From Ceratorhiza oryzae-sativae (taxonomy: Eukaryota > Basidiomycota > Agaricomycetes > Cantharellales > Ceratobasidiaceae), in contig JARWMV010000010.1 of the NCBI GenBank assembly GCA_030998015.1, forward strand, positions 186,001-250,000: 64,000 nt of DNA, written 5' to 3'. The translations under genes were made by a program, and so were the position numbers. Numbering within the stretch: the stretch's first letter is position 1; each line of letters begins with the position of its first letter. Below, in pieces: positions 10,528 to 21,992 of the stretch. The notes beneath the pieces were generated by a model. The model searched no databases. It had not been told where the DNA came from and worked only from the letters and a program-made list of their open reading frames with translations.

Positions 10528-13246
10528 ATGTCCCTGTCCCCAGAGGCGAAGCGGCTTGCTGTTGCGGCAGCAGGCGCTGCTGCTCTTGCCTTGCTTGCTG
10601 TTCGCCTCCGCGGGCCAGCTGAACAGGTCGTGAAACGCGGTCTCATCGACAACCCAGAAAGGATCGGACAGCCAGTGGGCGCTACCAACGGCCTCCCCTC
10701 GAATAAACAACCCGAAGCCGAATACGAATACGATTTCATCGTCATCGGCGGTGGTCTGTAATAGTTCTCAGACAACGGTACTCAAAGTTGACTTGAAGAT
10801 GTACAGGCACTGCTGGATCCGTTCTCGCTTCTCGTCTGTCGGAGCGCCTTGATTTCAAAGTGTTACTGCTGGAGGCCGGAACGAGGTCAGTCAACTGCTG
10901 ACTCTAGATAAGCGCACCCTCACAGGACCTTCATGTAGCGGCCTTGCTCTTGACCTTTGCATCGTGCCGGTTGCCTACGGTAGACTGTTTAGATCAAAGC
11001 ATGACTGGTCTCTCAATACGGTCGCACAACCCAACTGTGATAATCGTGAACTGTTTTGGTCCAGAGGTAGGCACATCCTGGAATAGCTTGGCTGTTACTC
11101 TAAAAACCGATCATCAACTCCAGCCAAGTTGTTGGGTGGATGTAAGTGTCTTCTGCAAAGTGCATCAACATACGTGGATCAACAAATTCTATTTTACAGG
11201 CTCTTCCAGTAATGCTATGCTGTAGGTTCCCCCATGCATGGGCACAACTCAATTCCGAATCTATATAGTTTTCATAAAGGCGCTGCAACCGACTACGATG
11301 AGTGGTCCAGAGCTGCTGAGGAACCCGAGTGTAAAGAATGGGAGTTTGAACAATTCCAAGAGTAGGTCTCCATGCCTTTTGTCAGCGCATAACAAATCAT
11401 TACATACATTTAGATCGTTTCGTAAATTCGAAACATTCCATCCACATCCAAACTTTCCGGTAGATACCTCAAAGAGAGGGAGAAGCGGGCCGGTCCAGGT
11501 AGGAATTCGTCTTGATAAGACTCGGGCTACTAATCATTAACTCGATTATAGACCGGGTTCCTCGGACACTACTCGAATGTATGTCGTACTTTTGTATCTG
11601 CCTGCGAGTCCATTGGCATCCGGCATAACCTAGATGTAGGTCAGATTATGGTATATAGCGGCCAGCGCTGAACCCTATTCCCCGTTAGATCCACACGGCG
11701 CAGTAAGTACCAGAATAATCATAATGGGCGTAAATAATACTGACAGAGTGACACCCAGACTCCCTCTGGGCGTTTCCAAGGTCAGTTGCAGCCAAGAAGC
11801 CACCTTTCCCATCGACTTACAAGTTTTTATCAGTCTATGACCTTTATCTCACCATCGCTAAGGCGATCCTCCGCCGAATCAGCCTACCTGACTCCAGCTG
11901 CCCTGGCGCGCCCTAATCTCACGGTAGCAACAAATGCGCATGTAACGAGAATTCTATTTGAAGGAAAACGCGCTATCGGTGTCGAATACGCAACGAATAG
12001 AGACGCGCCCCGTTATCAAGTCAGAGCCCGCAAAGAAGTTATTCTAAGGTACGCGGTAGACAAAACAACCCCGATCTCATACATCTGACGTTCTCCGTAG
12101 CGCTGGGACTGTGCATACCCCGCATATACTCATGAACTCTGGCGTAGGCCCGGCCGAAGAGCTACACAAACACAACATACCAGTGGTCCATGACTCGCCT
12201 GGGGTTGGAGACCACCTGATGGATCACACGATGGTCACCGTCCGCTTTCAAACAATCCCAGGAGAGTCAATCAATTATCTCAATCCTGTCGGGCACGACT
12301 CTTTTTACAACTCGATCAGGCGTGCCAAGGCTTATGCACAGTATCAGTTCCTAAAGACCGGACCCTTGACGAGCAACGTGAGTCGGTGTTCTTGTGTTCG
12401 AATAATAATGTTACTGATATGTTGGAACAGTATGCAGAGGCTGCGTGTTTTATACGTTCGGATGACCCTATACTGTTCCCCGGCTTGCCGCCAATAACCC
12501 CCGACTCATCCTCTGGACCTCATGCACCCGATCTGGAACTGGTCTCGATGCCAAGCGGGTATAAAAATCATGGGAAAGAGTTTGTAGCCAATGGTGATTT
12601 CATGAGCATTGGTGCTATTCCCCTGAGGTAAATATGAATAGACTTGGTGTGACCATCACTCACTTGGAATATGCAGGCCAACCAGCACGGGAAAGGTCAC
12701 CCTGCGGAGCAACGACCCATTTGATCCTCCTGTCATCGATCCAAAGTAAGCTAGTTTCCACTCGGCATTTAATGCGCGTTAGCTTCACGAGACATTCCCT
12801 ACCAGTTATCTCAGCACCCAGCACGACATTGATACTCTCGTCAGAGGACTACGTCTAGCTCTACGCCTGACCCAAGTGGAGCCCTTCCGGAGCATCATTG
12901 ACCAAACGGACCGCTCGCCTGGGTTAGATTCTAGCCTCATTGACGCAGACGACGAAACACTTGAACGAGTGGCTCGTGCGCGAGCCGAGACTGCTTATCA
13001 CCCAACTAGCACCGCGCGAATTGGCTCGGTAGTTGATGCTCAGTTGAGGGTTTATGGTTTGCAGGGGCTGCGAGTGGCCGATTGTAGCGTAATGCCGAAT
13101 ATTATATCCGGACACACGGTGCGTGACTGAATATATTCTGATACGTGAAATTTGAGTTTGCTGATGTTTGATCACTGAAGGCGGCTGCCGCGTTTGCAAT
13201 TGGTGAGAAGGCATCCGATATGATCAAAGCTACGTATCCGGCATGA
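10528..13246 (+). CDS. GMC-family FAD oxidoreductase with N-terminal membrane anchor
   Basis: Starts MSLSPEAKRLAVAAAGAAAL with a short hydrophobic anchor, then an ADP-binding fold: YDFIVIGGGTAGSVLASRLS and KVLLLEAGTR. Further exons give KHDWSLNTVAQPNCDNRELF, a micro-exon of about 18 nt (AKLLGG), CSSNAMLFHKGAATDYDEW, SDTQTPSGRFQ, AYLTPAALARPNLTVATNA, AGTVHTPHILMNSGVGPAEE, DSPGVGDHLMDHTMVTVRF, and the C-terminal domain with RARAETAYHPTSTARIG (catalytic His region), GLQGLRVADCSVMPNIISGH and AFAIGEKASDMIK. This is the full GMC layout, closest in style to choline-dehydrogenase or alcohol-oxidase-like fungal members. The hydrophobic start suggests membrane attachment or secretion. One junction near 11630-11665 (after GIRHNLDV) cannot be joined with an ordinary intron and may carry an indel. 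At least eight introns. The substrate cannot be told. Confidence 0.85.
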
Positions 13247-13600
13247 CTCTAGCCCAACCCACCCCCGGGGTACATTGGTTACATCGTCAGCATAAATAGA
13301 GCTGCGTCCCATTGTTGAATTTACAATATGAAATGATCAAACTCCTATACTTTGATCCTTGTTCCTTGTCGGATCGGGTGTGGCACATACAAAGGGTGCG
13401 CACGAATGCCTGTTACCACCTACAAGTTATGAGCAAGTTGAGTTTCTGGGCCAATGCAGGTGTTGCCCATAGGCTGTCTCGGGCAGCCCTTTGTTTTTAC
13501 ATGATTCTAACCTACGCTATTTATTTTGAGCAGCTTCACCACGACAAGGGATACATTAAACAACACGACATAGTCAAGTGCCTTCTCCGTACACCCGGAT

Positions 13601-14672
13601 CTATGCTGGGGTCGATACGGAAAACTTCGCAGATACTTCGTCAAATAGCTGCGATTTTGCCTCAACATCCTTCACATAAGGATGGTTGGGATATTGTTCT
13701 TTCAAGGCTCTAAAAATACCGATAAGACAAGGCAAGAGGACACCACAAGCAGAGACACTCACTTGTAAAGCTCATCTCCAGCTCCGGGTTTCCCGTTGAG
13801 TTCGGTCACGACAACACGTCCAACTGCTGCGTCAGCGTTCTTTCCAACGCGTTCCGCCTCGATGAAATCAGCGTCTGCTTCGGGAAGTTGGCCTCGCACG
13901 AGGTGAGCAACACCCTTGGCAGCGATAATCGCGGGATTCGATGATGATGATAGGAGTAGAGATTGTTCTGTGTAAATGTATGATGCCTGCGTTGCGCCGG
14001 CACCTCCCTATAGATTATAGTTCGAATACGTTCGAAATGACGAGGTGTTTGTTTGGCCCACTCACAGTTGCGAGACCAAGGGCGGCCTCAATCAATTGGA
14101 TCAGCAACGAGTCGTCGGCGTGCTTCTTGGCAGATTCGTATTCCTTTTTCGCAAGATCTGTCCGGTTGATGGAGATATACGTCTGTATTATCAAAGCAGC
14201 GCTGCGTTTATTGTGAGTGCCTCGAGTGGGATAATAAACTCATGGCCTATGCGCACCATTCAATATCCTTGGTTCCAGTCCCGGCTCCGAGAGTCGCAAG
14301 GGCCTCTTCAACCTCGCCCTCCCGCAAAAAAGCAGTAGCCGCCACGACTTTTACCAACCCATTCAGCGGTCCCTCCTCGCCCTCGACCTCCAAGCTAGCG
14401 TCTCGGAGCTCTTCTAGAGCGGAGGCCGAGTCCTGGCCGTGTACGTAGTGAGCAAATGCGCGTACAGCTTTGATGCTGGGTTCAGAATCATCTTCCGGCA
14501 AGATTGCAAGCGCTGTTGCTGAGTCTCCGAGAGCAATGTGTGATCGAGCGGTATATAACAAAGTTTGAAGATAGTCTGGAGAGCTTTCTTCGGGAAGCGG
14601 GTTTGAGGTCAGAGCATTATAGGCACCGAGATAGAACTGAGTCTTTAGATGAAAAAGGGAGTCACTGTCCAT
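13601..14672 (-). CDS. COPE: Coatomer subunit epsilon (COPI)
   Basis: From the ATG at 14672: MDSDSLFHLKTQFYLGAYNA, then LTSNPLPEESSPDYLQTLLY, TARSHIALGDSATALAILPE, AVRAFAHYVHGQDSASALEE and LVKVVAATAFLREGEVEEAL. Later exons encode LAKKEYESAKKHADDSLLIQ, EAALGLAT, AAKGVAHLVRGQLPEADADF and the C-terminal ALKEQYPNHPYVKDVEAKSQ and LFDEVSAKFSVSTPA. The TPR-like helical pairs and the NPHPY-like end match epsilon-COP, the solenoid subunit of the B-subcomplex of the COPI coat, which drives Golgi-to-ER retrograde transport. Length (about 295 residues) matches the family. Convergent with the GMC gene (355 bp between stops). The plus-strand frame 13312-13713 is its antisense shadow plus 3' flank. Confidence 0.9.
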
Positions 14673-15514
14673 TTTGCCGTTGAAGCAAGGAGACGTGTCT
14701 GGGATGTGGCTGTGAAGCGAGAGGCGCCAAGCGCCAAGCCTCCCTTCACCCTGCGAAACAAACCTGTCTCCAACCCGTTGTGTCGTAAGAAAGAGCAGCA
14801 CAATTTTATAGAATCAAGACACTACTGCGCGTTGCTTAGGAACCAACTACTGCAAGGAAGGCCACTATTCATCCAGATTTATGCCAAAATGACTCAACAT
14901 TTCGAAAGTATCATTGTGACCAATGAACCTTCGAAGTGTACTGTCGAACTGTGCATTGGGATACATCGTCAAGTTTGGAAACACGATACACGTGTCCTCA
15001 TCCCTAAGTAGATGGAACACGGTATGTCTCAACTTTCAACGGGACCTCGGTTGCATGTGACCATACGCGGTCATTTGACTTCACAAATAGACATATGTCA
15101 TATTGGGCAGCTCGGGTCAAATAACCTTCTCTGGGCCAGCGCTCAGGATAAGGGTGGCGCGAAAGATCCAAACCGGGCACCCGCCGTGACTTCCAGGCAC
15201 GGGCTTCCCTTGTCATCCTACCAATACAAACATGAACAAGCGAGAGCTCCTTGCGTATTTCCTTTGTCTCGGAACAATTTTGATCACAAACGTCGAAGGC
15301 TGAGTGTGTACCCGGTTGCTTTCCTCACTTCACATACTCCGGAAGTTGGCAGTTCCATGCGTGCATGTTGGATATAAGTCTGGGTGAGGTTGGATGCGAA
15401 GTCGGTGCATCATCCCCCCCCTCTTTCCTGTCACGGAGAGTAGTCAAGTGGCACCGTTCTTTTAATTACACTCGCTGGTTCTTCTCTAGCCGAGCCGCAA
15501 ACAATCCTTATACG
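14673..15514. other. Intergenic, presumed promoters
   Basis: No conserved coding sequence. A short frame at 15232 (MNKRELLAYFLCLGTILITN) looks like a signal peptide but stops at once (TGA about 15301) and has no convincing donor before the stop. I take it as chance or a decayed remnant. The stretch lies between the divergent starts of COPE and the membrane-protein gene at 15515. Confidence 0.4.
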
Positions 15515-16624
15515 ATGTCCGGCTCTCATCTGGATCGCATTGGCTTTCGCCACTTGGTAATGGGTGAGTACACAGCTTCAGCCGATATAGAACATTTCTT
15601 GATCCGAGAAACTACCTCAAAGGAATTGCGGCTCTCTCTACCTTGACTGGCGGCTTATGGACAACGTCTTCATTTGTGGGTCCGATAGCCAATAGGCCAT
15701 TTGCAGACACCCCGACGATCGAAGCTGCATATAACCGTAGGTTCAGCCGCAATCCAAGACGTTTGGCCCGAGTTAACGTAGATTACAGGAATATCACATT
15801 TGGCAGTAGTTATCATCGCTATGAACTCATGCGTGGCCGCGATAATTATTTTGATGAGTTTCATCGTCGATTGGCATTTCGACGTACTCCTTGCGGCATA
15901 CCAAGATTATGCGTGGATTGCCATAGCGTGGTGCATTCAATTAGGTGAGTTGCTTGTTCCGGCGAACATGGATTCTAAGCTAACCATAAAGCAAGTCTCC
16001 ATTATCATCATAGCTACCGCCGCTTCACCCGCATACGTTTGCAATCCAAATAACTTAGTGTTCGGCGAAGAGTGGTCAGGATCGACGATGTGCTCAAACT
16101 GGAAGGCGATGCTTATTCCCTCAATTATTACTCTTGTTGCTCGTAAGTGTATACTCTAATCTCGCGATGCTAGGGAAGCTTATTATCATATAGTTTCTTT
16201 CCATGCCATTTGGCATATGACATTCCGCCTTTGCTACAAGTCCATTCTTTCAGACAACGTCGATTCATTTGACTTTTGGAAAACACCTTTACCCAAAAAA
16301 TATCTCGTACGCCTCAAGGGGATTCGGCGACGACGTGCGAGTATCTCCGTAGAATTTGGCGGCAAGTCACGCATGACACCCCTTGAGCCCACCAGCAACG
16401 CGTCTACTCCTACAGCCGCGCAAGGGGGATTCTACGGCGCGGAAGATACCACCAGAGACTATTTCCCCTCAGGGCCGGCTACTACTCGGCCCTCTGCAGC
16501 CGACCTGGAAAAGGGGACAACGCCAGATAGCGCCTCAATAGCCTCATCCCGAGTTGGGAAGGAATCCCCACCGGGGTTGGAGATCGCGATCGAGACTCAG
16601 ACAGTACGCTCGGCCGACAGTTAA
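15515..16624 (+). CDS. Small multi-spanning membrane protein, function unknown
   Basis: Spliced frame from the ATG at 15515: MSGSHLDRIGFRHLVMG, then (intron gtgagt...aaag) IAALSTLTGGLWTTSSFVGP, a short loop, LAVVIIAMNSCVAAIIILMS, a loop with DWHFDVLLAAYQDYAWIAIA, WCIQLVSIIIIATAASPAY, CNPNNLVFGEEWSGSTMCSN, AMLIPSIITLVAH, and a basic cytosol-like tail (KKYLVRLKGIRRRRASISVE) with Ser/Thr/Pro-rich sequence ending at 16622-16624. About four hydrophobic segments and a 100-residue polar tail. The two Cys in the loop (CNPNN and MCSN) could form a lumenal disulfide. I do not recognise the family. Introns: about 15565-15625, 15737-15790, 15951-16004 and 16142-16251. Confidence 0.55.
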
Positions 16625-16905
16625 TTTCGTTCTTTGCCTTTTTATGTTTAGCATTTATGGGTTTACCAGTCATTTGTATATTAGTGATTACTCTATATGC
16701 GCCAATGCATCGCTTCTGCGCAAATCTGCAAGGGACGCCGCGCGTGCTGCTATCCATCCTCCGTATCTACCTTCGAGGTTGTGGTCCAGCTCCGCAGTTC
16801 GGCCAGGCCCAGTACCGGCGCATGTCAAGGCTGTGGATGATGGCATCTGTCACGTGGAGATGCTGCAAGTTTAGATAACTAAACAAGGACTGACGTCGAA
16901 GGCTC

Positions 16906-16913
16906 TATATAAA
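16906..16913 (+). promoter_or_regulatory. TATA box of the Gly/Gln-rich gene
   Basis: The sequence TATATAAA lies 80 bp before the ATG at 16993. A TGACGTC half-palindrome at about 16891-16897, just upstream, is a candidate bZIP/ATF (CRE) site. Assigned by position and match only. Confidence 0.5.
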
Positions 16914-16992
16914 GCAGCACTCGATCCCATCTTCGAACCATCACTTGGTGCTCGCCTTTCTCTCCACTCCATATCATCCTCATATCACTACG

Positions 16993-18436
16993 ATGGATAG
17001 CTTTATCAAGATGGCTCAAAAAGGCTATGAAGCCTATGAGGAGTCTCAACGCCCCCATGGTCAAGGCCAAGGTGAAGATCACCCGGAATCCGCTGCTTTC
17101 TCATTTTTCATTCTCATCCGCTCTTCTCCAAGGTCAAAATCAAGGTAACCAAGGCGGACAAGGATACCAGCAAAGTGGGCAAAGCCATCAGCAAGGCGGA
17201 CAAGGCGGACAAGGTGGGCAGGGGTACGGTGGTGCGTAGATCGCATAAAGGCTCCTCTCCATCTTTTGAATCTTGGGTTCAAACGTGCTAGGAGGTCAGC
17301 AAGGCTATCAGCCAAGTGGTGCGTAGCATGCGAGTGAAATTGATTGGTATACCTAAACTCATGAAATCGCCTAGGAGGACAAGGCGGGTACAATCAAGAC
17401 AACCAGGGGGGTTACAATCAAGGCAATCAGGGGTATGGCCAGGGTTCGACTGGTCAATCCAACCAAGGAGGATATGGGGGTGAGTAATAAGTATCGTATA
17501 GTTAAGCCTCAGATGTCGCGATTAATTTTATGATCAGGGAACCAAGGACAGTACGGACACAACCAACCTAGTAGTGGCGGAGGATACGGTTCTCAGGGAC
17601 CAGATTGTACGACTCTAGCCAGCCGCATATATCTTCGGCTAACTGACCATCTGTTCAGTTGATCAAGATGCTGTGATTCAAAACGCTGGCCACCACGCTG
17701 GAGGGTCCGGCGACTCTTCTCTCTTTGGATCTGCGATGAGCTTCCTCAACCAGAACCAGGTATGTCAATTGATGTAGGATTGGTCGTGTCCTGACCCTGA
17801 CCTTGTCCTGCTCAGTCTCAGCACAGTCAGCCCATCGATGAGCAAGGCGTGCAAAACGCTCACGATCAAGCCTATCAAAAGGGCAACGCCAGCAGCCTCG
17901 ATGCGGGTTCTCTCGGATCAGCAGCAGCCATGCAGGTATGCTTCTTGCGGACCAATTGTCGCAGGGTATAGTATTGCTAAATATGCGTGGTTTAGGTGCT
18001 GAAGAATTTCACATCTGGGGGAGGCTCTTCCGGCAGCAGCGGAAACTCCCAGTCCCAGCTTATTTCAATGGCAATGGCGGAAGCGGTAACTTCTTGGTTT
18101 CGGATCAATAGACATCTTGCTTAGCTAGGGCCGTTTATCTAGGCCAAACTCTTCGATAGCCAGGGCGGAAGCGCAAGTGGTGGCAAGCAGGATGCTGTCA
18201 ACGGGGCCGCCATGACTGTCATGAAGCTCTTGGTTCAGGTAACACTCTTCTCACAGCGAGACCCGAAGGATGCTGACTTGGATGGTACATAGTCCAAGAT
18301 GGGTGGCGCTCAGACGACTGGTGGCGCTAATAGTGGGGGCCTTGGACAATTGATGGGTTTGGTACGTCGCCTAACATTCACTTCCGATTGTTTGATTCAC
18401 AGAAATATGCACTAGGCTTCGCAATTCATGAAGTGA
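16993..18436 (+). CDS. Gly/Gln-rich protein, beta-flanking-protein-like (DUF7721 type)
   Basis: Starts MDSFIKMAQKGYEAYEESQR, followed by a long Gly/Gln/Asn-rich repeat region built from GQGGQGY, GGYNQGNQGY and GGYGGNQGQYG units spread over several small exons. The C-terminal half is ordered-looking: DQDAVIQNAGHHAGGSGDSS, LFGSAMSFLNQNQ, NAHDQAYQKGNASSLDAGSL, GSAAAMQVLKNFTSGG, ISMAMAEAAKLFDSQ, AAMTVMKLLVQSKMGG, and an end GLGQLMGLASQFMK. The start and the helical C-terminus resemble the agaricomycete beta-flanking protein, a conserved protein of unknown function named for its place beside the A mating-type genes. About nine short exons; two alternate reading choices near 17060-17135 are unresolved. 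The prion-like composition suggests self-association. Family assignment is from memory of the pattern. Confidence 0.6.
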
Positions 18437-19070
18437 TCTCGATGCTTGTATGCGGGTGTCATTCCTGTGAATTCCTATGAATGCATTTTTGAAAGTGAAT
18501 GAATGATCAAATCGACTTATGAAATCCTGGCTGCCCTATGTTCGGGAACTATTACCCTGTCCTGTCACCGAGAAGAAGCTTATCTACATTGAGCATGGCC
18601 GTTCTTTCTCCACCTGTATGGATCTTATTTCCATCATGGAGTACGTACACCTGAATCAAAATGTATGGCACACCATTACTTATTTTAGTGTCCTTGGCAA
18701 CCTTGTCAACAAGCATTCAGTCCGGACCTAGCTGGAAGTAAGTGTAATCCCATTCTCAGGATTGTTGATTCAAATAATTACATTGAACATCCATCTGTCT
18801 ACAGTACCCCACAACTCAGCCGACATGGCACGCGACGCTTTCCTGTAGATCACTCGCCGACGTGTCAAACAATTCACACGCTTGTAAAAAGCCGACCCTG
18901 CGCCTCGTCTCATCTCGGATGTCGTACTCATAATCTCATATAATGAAAAAAGTGCCAGCACGGCCTGACTTCGTACCACCCCACCCCTATTCCCCACCTC
19001 CCTACTCCACCCAAGAGCCCACCCAGGTCTTGCTTTCAACGTCACTCCCTTTTTTCGGATTTCTCAAGTC
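18437..19070. other. Intergenic
   Basis: No conserved coding sequence on either strand. Holds the 3' flank of the Gly/Gln-rich gene and the presumed promoter of the F-box gene; a pyrimidine-rich tract lies at about 18970-19070. Confidence 0.4.
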
Positions 19071-20403
19071 ATGGCCCCGCAATTGACTGATATTCCTCAG
19101 GAAATTATCTCTGATATTTTCGCGCACGTCGAAGACATCTCCACTCTCGCGGCGCTCGCTCGAACCAACTCCCATGTCAACTACGAGGCGACTCGTGCGC
19201 TCTACACCACCGTCAAGCTCCTTGGACTCAATCAAGCTGTCCAGTTTTGCCGAACTGTCACGTACTATGCACGTCGGTCGGCTGCCGGGCACCACACCCA
19301 AAGCCTGACCTTTCGTCCGCAGGCTCTTCACATTGAGCATTCGCCGCCCCCGCCCAACCCGCACCCCCAATACAAAGACCGAACCCCTCGGCCAACAGCT
19401 TCGTTCTTTAGACTGTTCGCACGCGCGATCGCAGTTCTACCGCATCTTACCACGCTCGATCTCGCTTGGGGATTTTTGTACCGCCACACCCATCCCACAT
19501 GGACGCTCGACTTTGCCGGCACTCATAAACATTTACGGACGTTTCGACTAGACGGTGTGGAAGACGCAGACGCACTTGAACGCTTTTTAGCGAGACACAG
19601 GCCTGATGCCGAAGGGAATTGTGTTGGTATTCGAGATTTTGAGAACCGGTCGTGGCTAGATTTGCTCGACCCATCTTCCCCACGAGGCGCGCGTATCTTG
19701 AAATCATTTGCACCTGGGCTTTTGCCAGCCGCCAAGAGCTTTGCAGGCCCCGCGAGCATGCTCCAGAGTATGGGGTCGTGTGCGACTGCCTTGAAGAAAG
19801 TGAGAGTATGGAGCTGGGGTTATGGTAGCGCGGACGAGGAGCTTGCAGGAATCCATGAAGCCTTGAAGGGGAACGGCGATACGCTGCATGACGAGCTGAC
19901 AGGGGAGAAACGGATTGGATGTGGGGTTTCCCAGTTCGCATACGTATCCAAGACGTTGGTCGAGGATATAATCACTCTGGTCAGCACATATCTACCGGAT
20001 GTTGTGCATCTAGTTATCGAGGTGGGTCGACCCTTTAAAGAGCCTCCAAGGGCCAACCACTTATCCAAAGTAGGGATATGAGCTTGGCAAGACGCCCATT
20101 CCAGAACAACTTCCAAGTTTACCTCGCCTCGAATCAATTACAGTTGTCGCACGAGCATGCCGACCGACCGAGCAAATCTCAAAGTATCCGCCAGTGGTCT
20201 ACACTCCAGCATCTTTTGACGACAAGCAGGAGGTCGAGGTTCTGCCTTTCCATGAGGGGCTGGTGGCTCAGCCTGCCGATTCTCCTGAAAGGCAAGAAGC
20301 CTACGCAAAGGCGTGGTTGGATTGCAGAAGTTCGACTGCGCCAAGGCTGCAGACCGTGACGTGGCGACCTGGACCGAGAGACTTTCATAGCATGGGGCCC
20401 TAG
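19071..20403 (+). CDS. F-box-like protein
   Basis: Two exons. The N-terminus MAPQLTDIPQEIISDIFAHV, then EDISTLAALARTNSHVNYEA, is an F-box-like motif (L-x-x-IP-x-E-I-x-x-x-I, hydrophobic spacing, a second helix with LA-x-TN). Such motifs bind Skp1 in SCF ubiquitin ligases. The rest (HLTTLDLAWGFLY, HKHLRTFRLDGVEDADALER, LPDVVHLVIEV, LPRLESITVVARAC) has the rhythm of leucine-rich-repeat-like substrate domains common in agaricomycete F-box proteins. The intron lies at about 20028-20108 and joins VIEV to EQLPSLPRLES. Ends PGPRDFHSMGP-TAG at 20401-20403. About 420 residues. Convergent with the LYR gene (161 bp). The target is unknown. Confidence 0.7.
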
Positions 20404-20564
20404 ATCGTTTGCAGCGACTTGGTAGATTAGAGATTGTACATAGACAGATGTTGGGCAGTATAGTCGGACTAATACACTGGGCAATATGACATTTCAGATG
20501 TCGGAACAAAGCGTGGAGACAGAACGACTTACATGGCGACACTACGTGCTGTGCGAAATCCCAT

Positions 20565-21823
20565 CTAGGCAAGATTTTTTATCTTAGCATTTTGTTGGAC
20601 CTCCTGGGCTCGCTGCACCCATTCCCGATCTTCGTTGCGCATGATAGGATAAGTGACGCGATTGCGCGGGGCACCCCGGGTAGCTGCGAGGGGCGAAATT
20701 CGGACCGTGTATTTTCCAGGAATGGCATTTGGTTTAGCTGCATTTTGTTGAGTTTCAGGCGCGTTGGGGGGACTCGAAATAGAGCCAGGAGTGGGTTTGA
20801 AGGATAAGGATGGCATCCTGACGAGAAGGTCTCGATATCGCCGTCGATAATACCGTGTTTGGGGTGGAGCGGATGGGGGCGGCTCCTCGGTTTCTTGTTG
20901 TTGTAAACGCTCAGGTGATCGTCTGGGCGGTTTGGGTACTGCACGGTTATTGATGATCTGCTCAACACGATGGTTGAGTCCAAGGCCTTGGGTTTTAAGG
21001 ATCGGTAAACCATATCGTTTGGCTGCTGCTACCGAACTCGCCGACCCCGATCTAGCGATTCCTTTCTTTTCGTCCTGTATAGCCGAGTTACTGGACCCCG
21101 CTTCATATTCGCTTACTTCGATCCCCACAGGGACGTTAATCTTCATGATCTCAGAATGCCACCACTTCCACCACATATTCTTCTCTCGTCTTTCGGGTAG
21201 TTTTCCGAGCCAGCCACGCTCTTCTACACGTGAGGCCAATTCAACTGGGCCGTTGGGTTGTGCCCTGCTACTGAGCTTTATTCGAACTTGTTGGTTGGAT
21301 AACAAGGTTTGAAGAGCTGGGTGGAAGGGAGGAGGCCGTGCTTGGTTGGCTTGATTGTATGGACCGCTGAGGTCTTTAAGGATTTTGCTATTTCTTTCTC
21401 AATATCGTAGGATAAGCCGAAGGAAAGAGCCGCTTACAGATTTTGCCGTTTCGTGGGCCCGTGGATCCCATAAGCAAAGCGAAGGACCCAGGCTATGCCA
21501 GGTGTCTTTCCAGCATTGGCTTCTTGAAGATGTCTAAGTCTCTGTTTTCATCAAAAAGTATAGTTAACCGATGTATAGAATGACTCACATTTCTTGCAAC
21601 TTTTAGTTTTATATGGCAAAATTTCTCGTCTATGATTCCCACATTCCTCCTGAAACGGCCCTGGATATAGGTGGTAAAGACATGCCTGGAACGAAGACTT
21701 TAGGATACTGCAGGTTAGAAGTTGTATTTAAGCCCACCGTGCAAAGGGGTCGAATAGCTTTTTCGATTCTCGCAGTGATGCGCGATACAGCGCAAGAACC
21801 GTCGATTTGAAGGTCGTAGTCAT
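20565..21823 (-). CDS. LYR-motif mitochondrial protein
   Basis: From the ATG at 21823: MTTTFKSTVLALYRASLRES, then KKLFDPFAR. ALYRASLRE is a typical LYR motif, and the F that follows fits LYRM proteins. After an intron (gtgggc ... gtttcag): RNVGIIDEKFCHIKLKVARN and RLRHLQEANAGKTPGIAWVL, then RFAYGIHGPTKRQN, a Pro-rich linker, a long exon with QTLLSNQQVRIKLSSRAQPN, ERGWLGKLPERREKNMWWKW and a basic, Arg/Pro-rich C-terminus ending at 20565. LYR proteins bind mitochondrial acyl carrier protein and help assemble respiratory complexes or mitoribosomes. The long C-terminal extension (total about 325 residues) points to a fungal-specific member whose partner I cannot name. Its start lies only 169 bp from the divergent SNX4 start. 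Confidence 0.7.
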
Positions 21824-21992
21824 GAAAATGAAGGGGATAAGATGTCACGGGGCCGAGTTACGTCATCGCTCCGAGTTCAGCTTCGCCGCCACAACCACCA
21901 CGAGTACGGTGTTTTCGAATTATCGTATGACACCGCACAGAACACTGAAACCGCATCTGTAGATAACTGTGAATAACCCCGGCCGCTGGACC

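Noticed and set aside
13312..13713. 133-codon plus-strand frame
   Set aside because: Overlaps the antisense of the coatomer epsilon 3' exon and shows no motif.
15232..15303. Signal-peptide-like short frame (MNKRELLAYFLCLG...)
   Set aside because: Stops after 23 codons with no convincing donor site; the membrane protein reads better from 15515.
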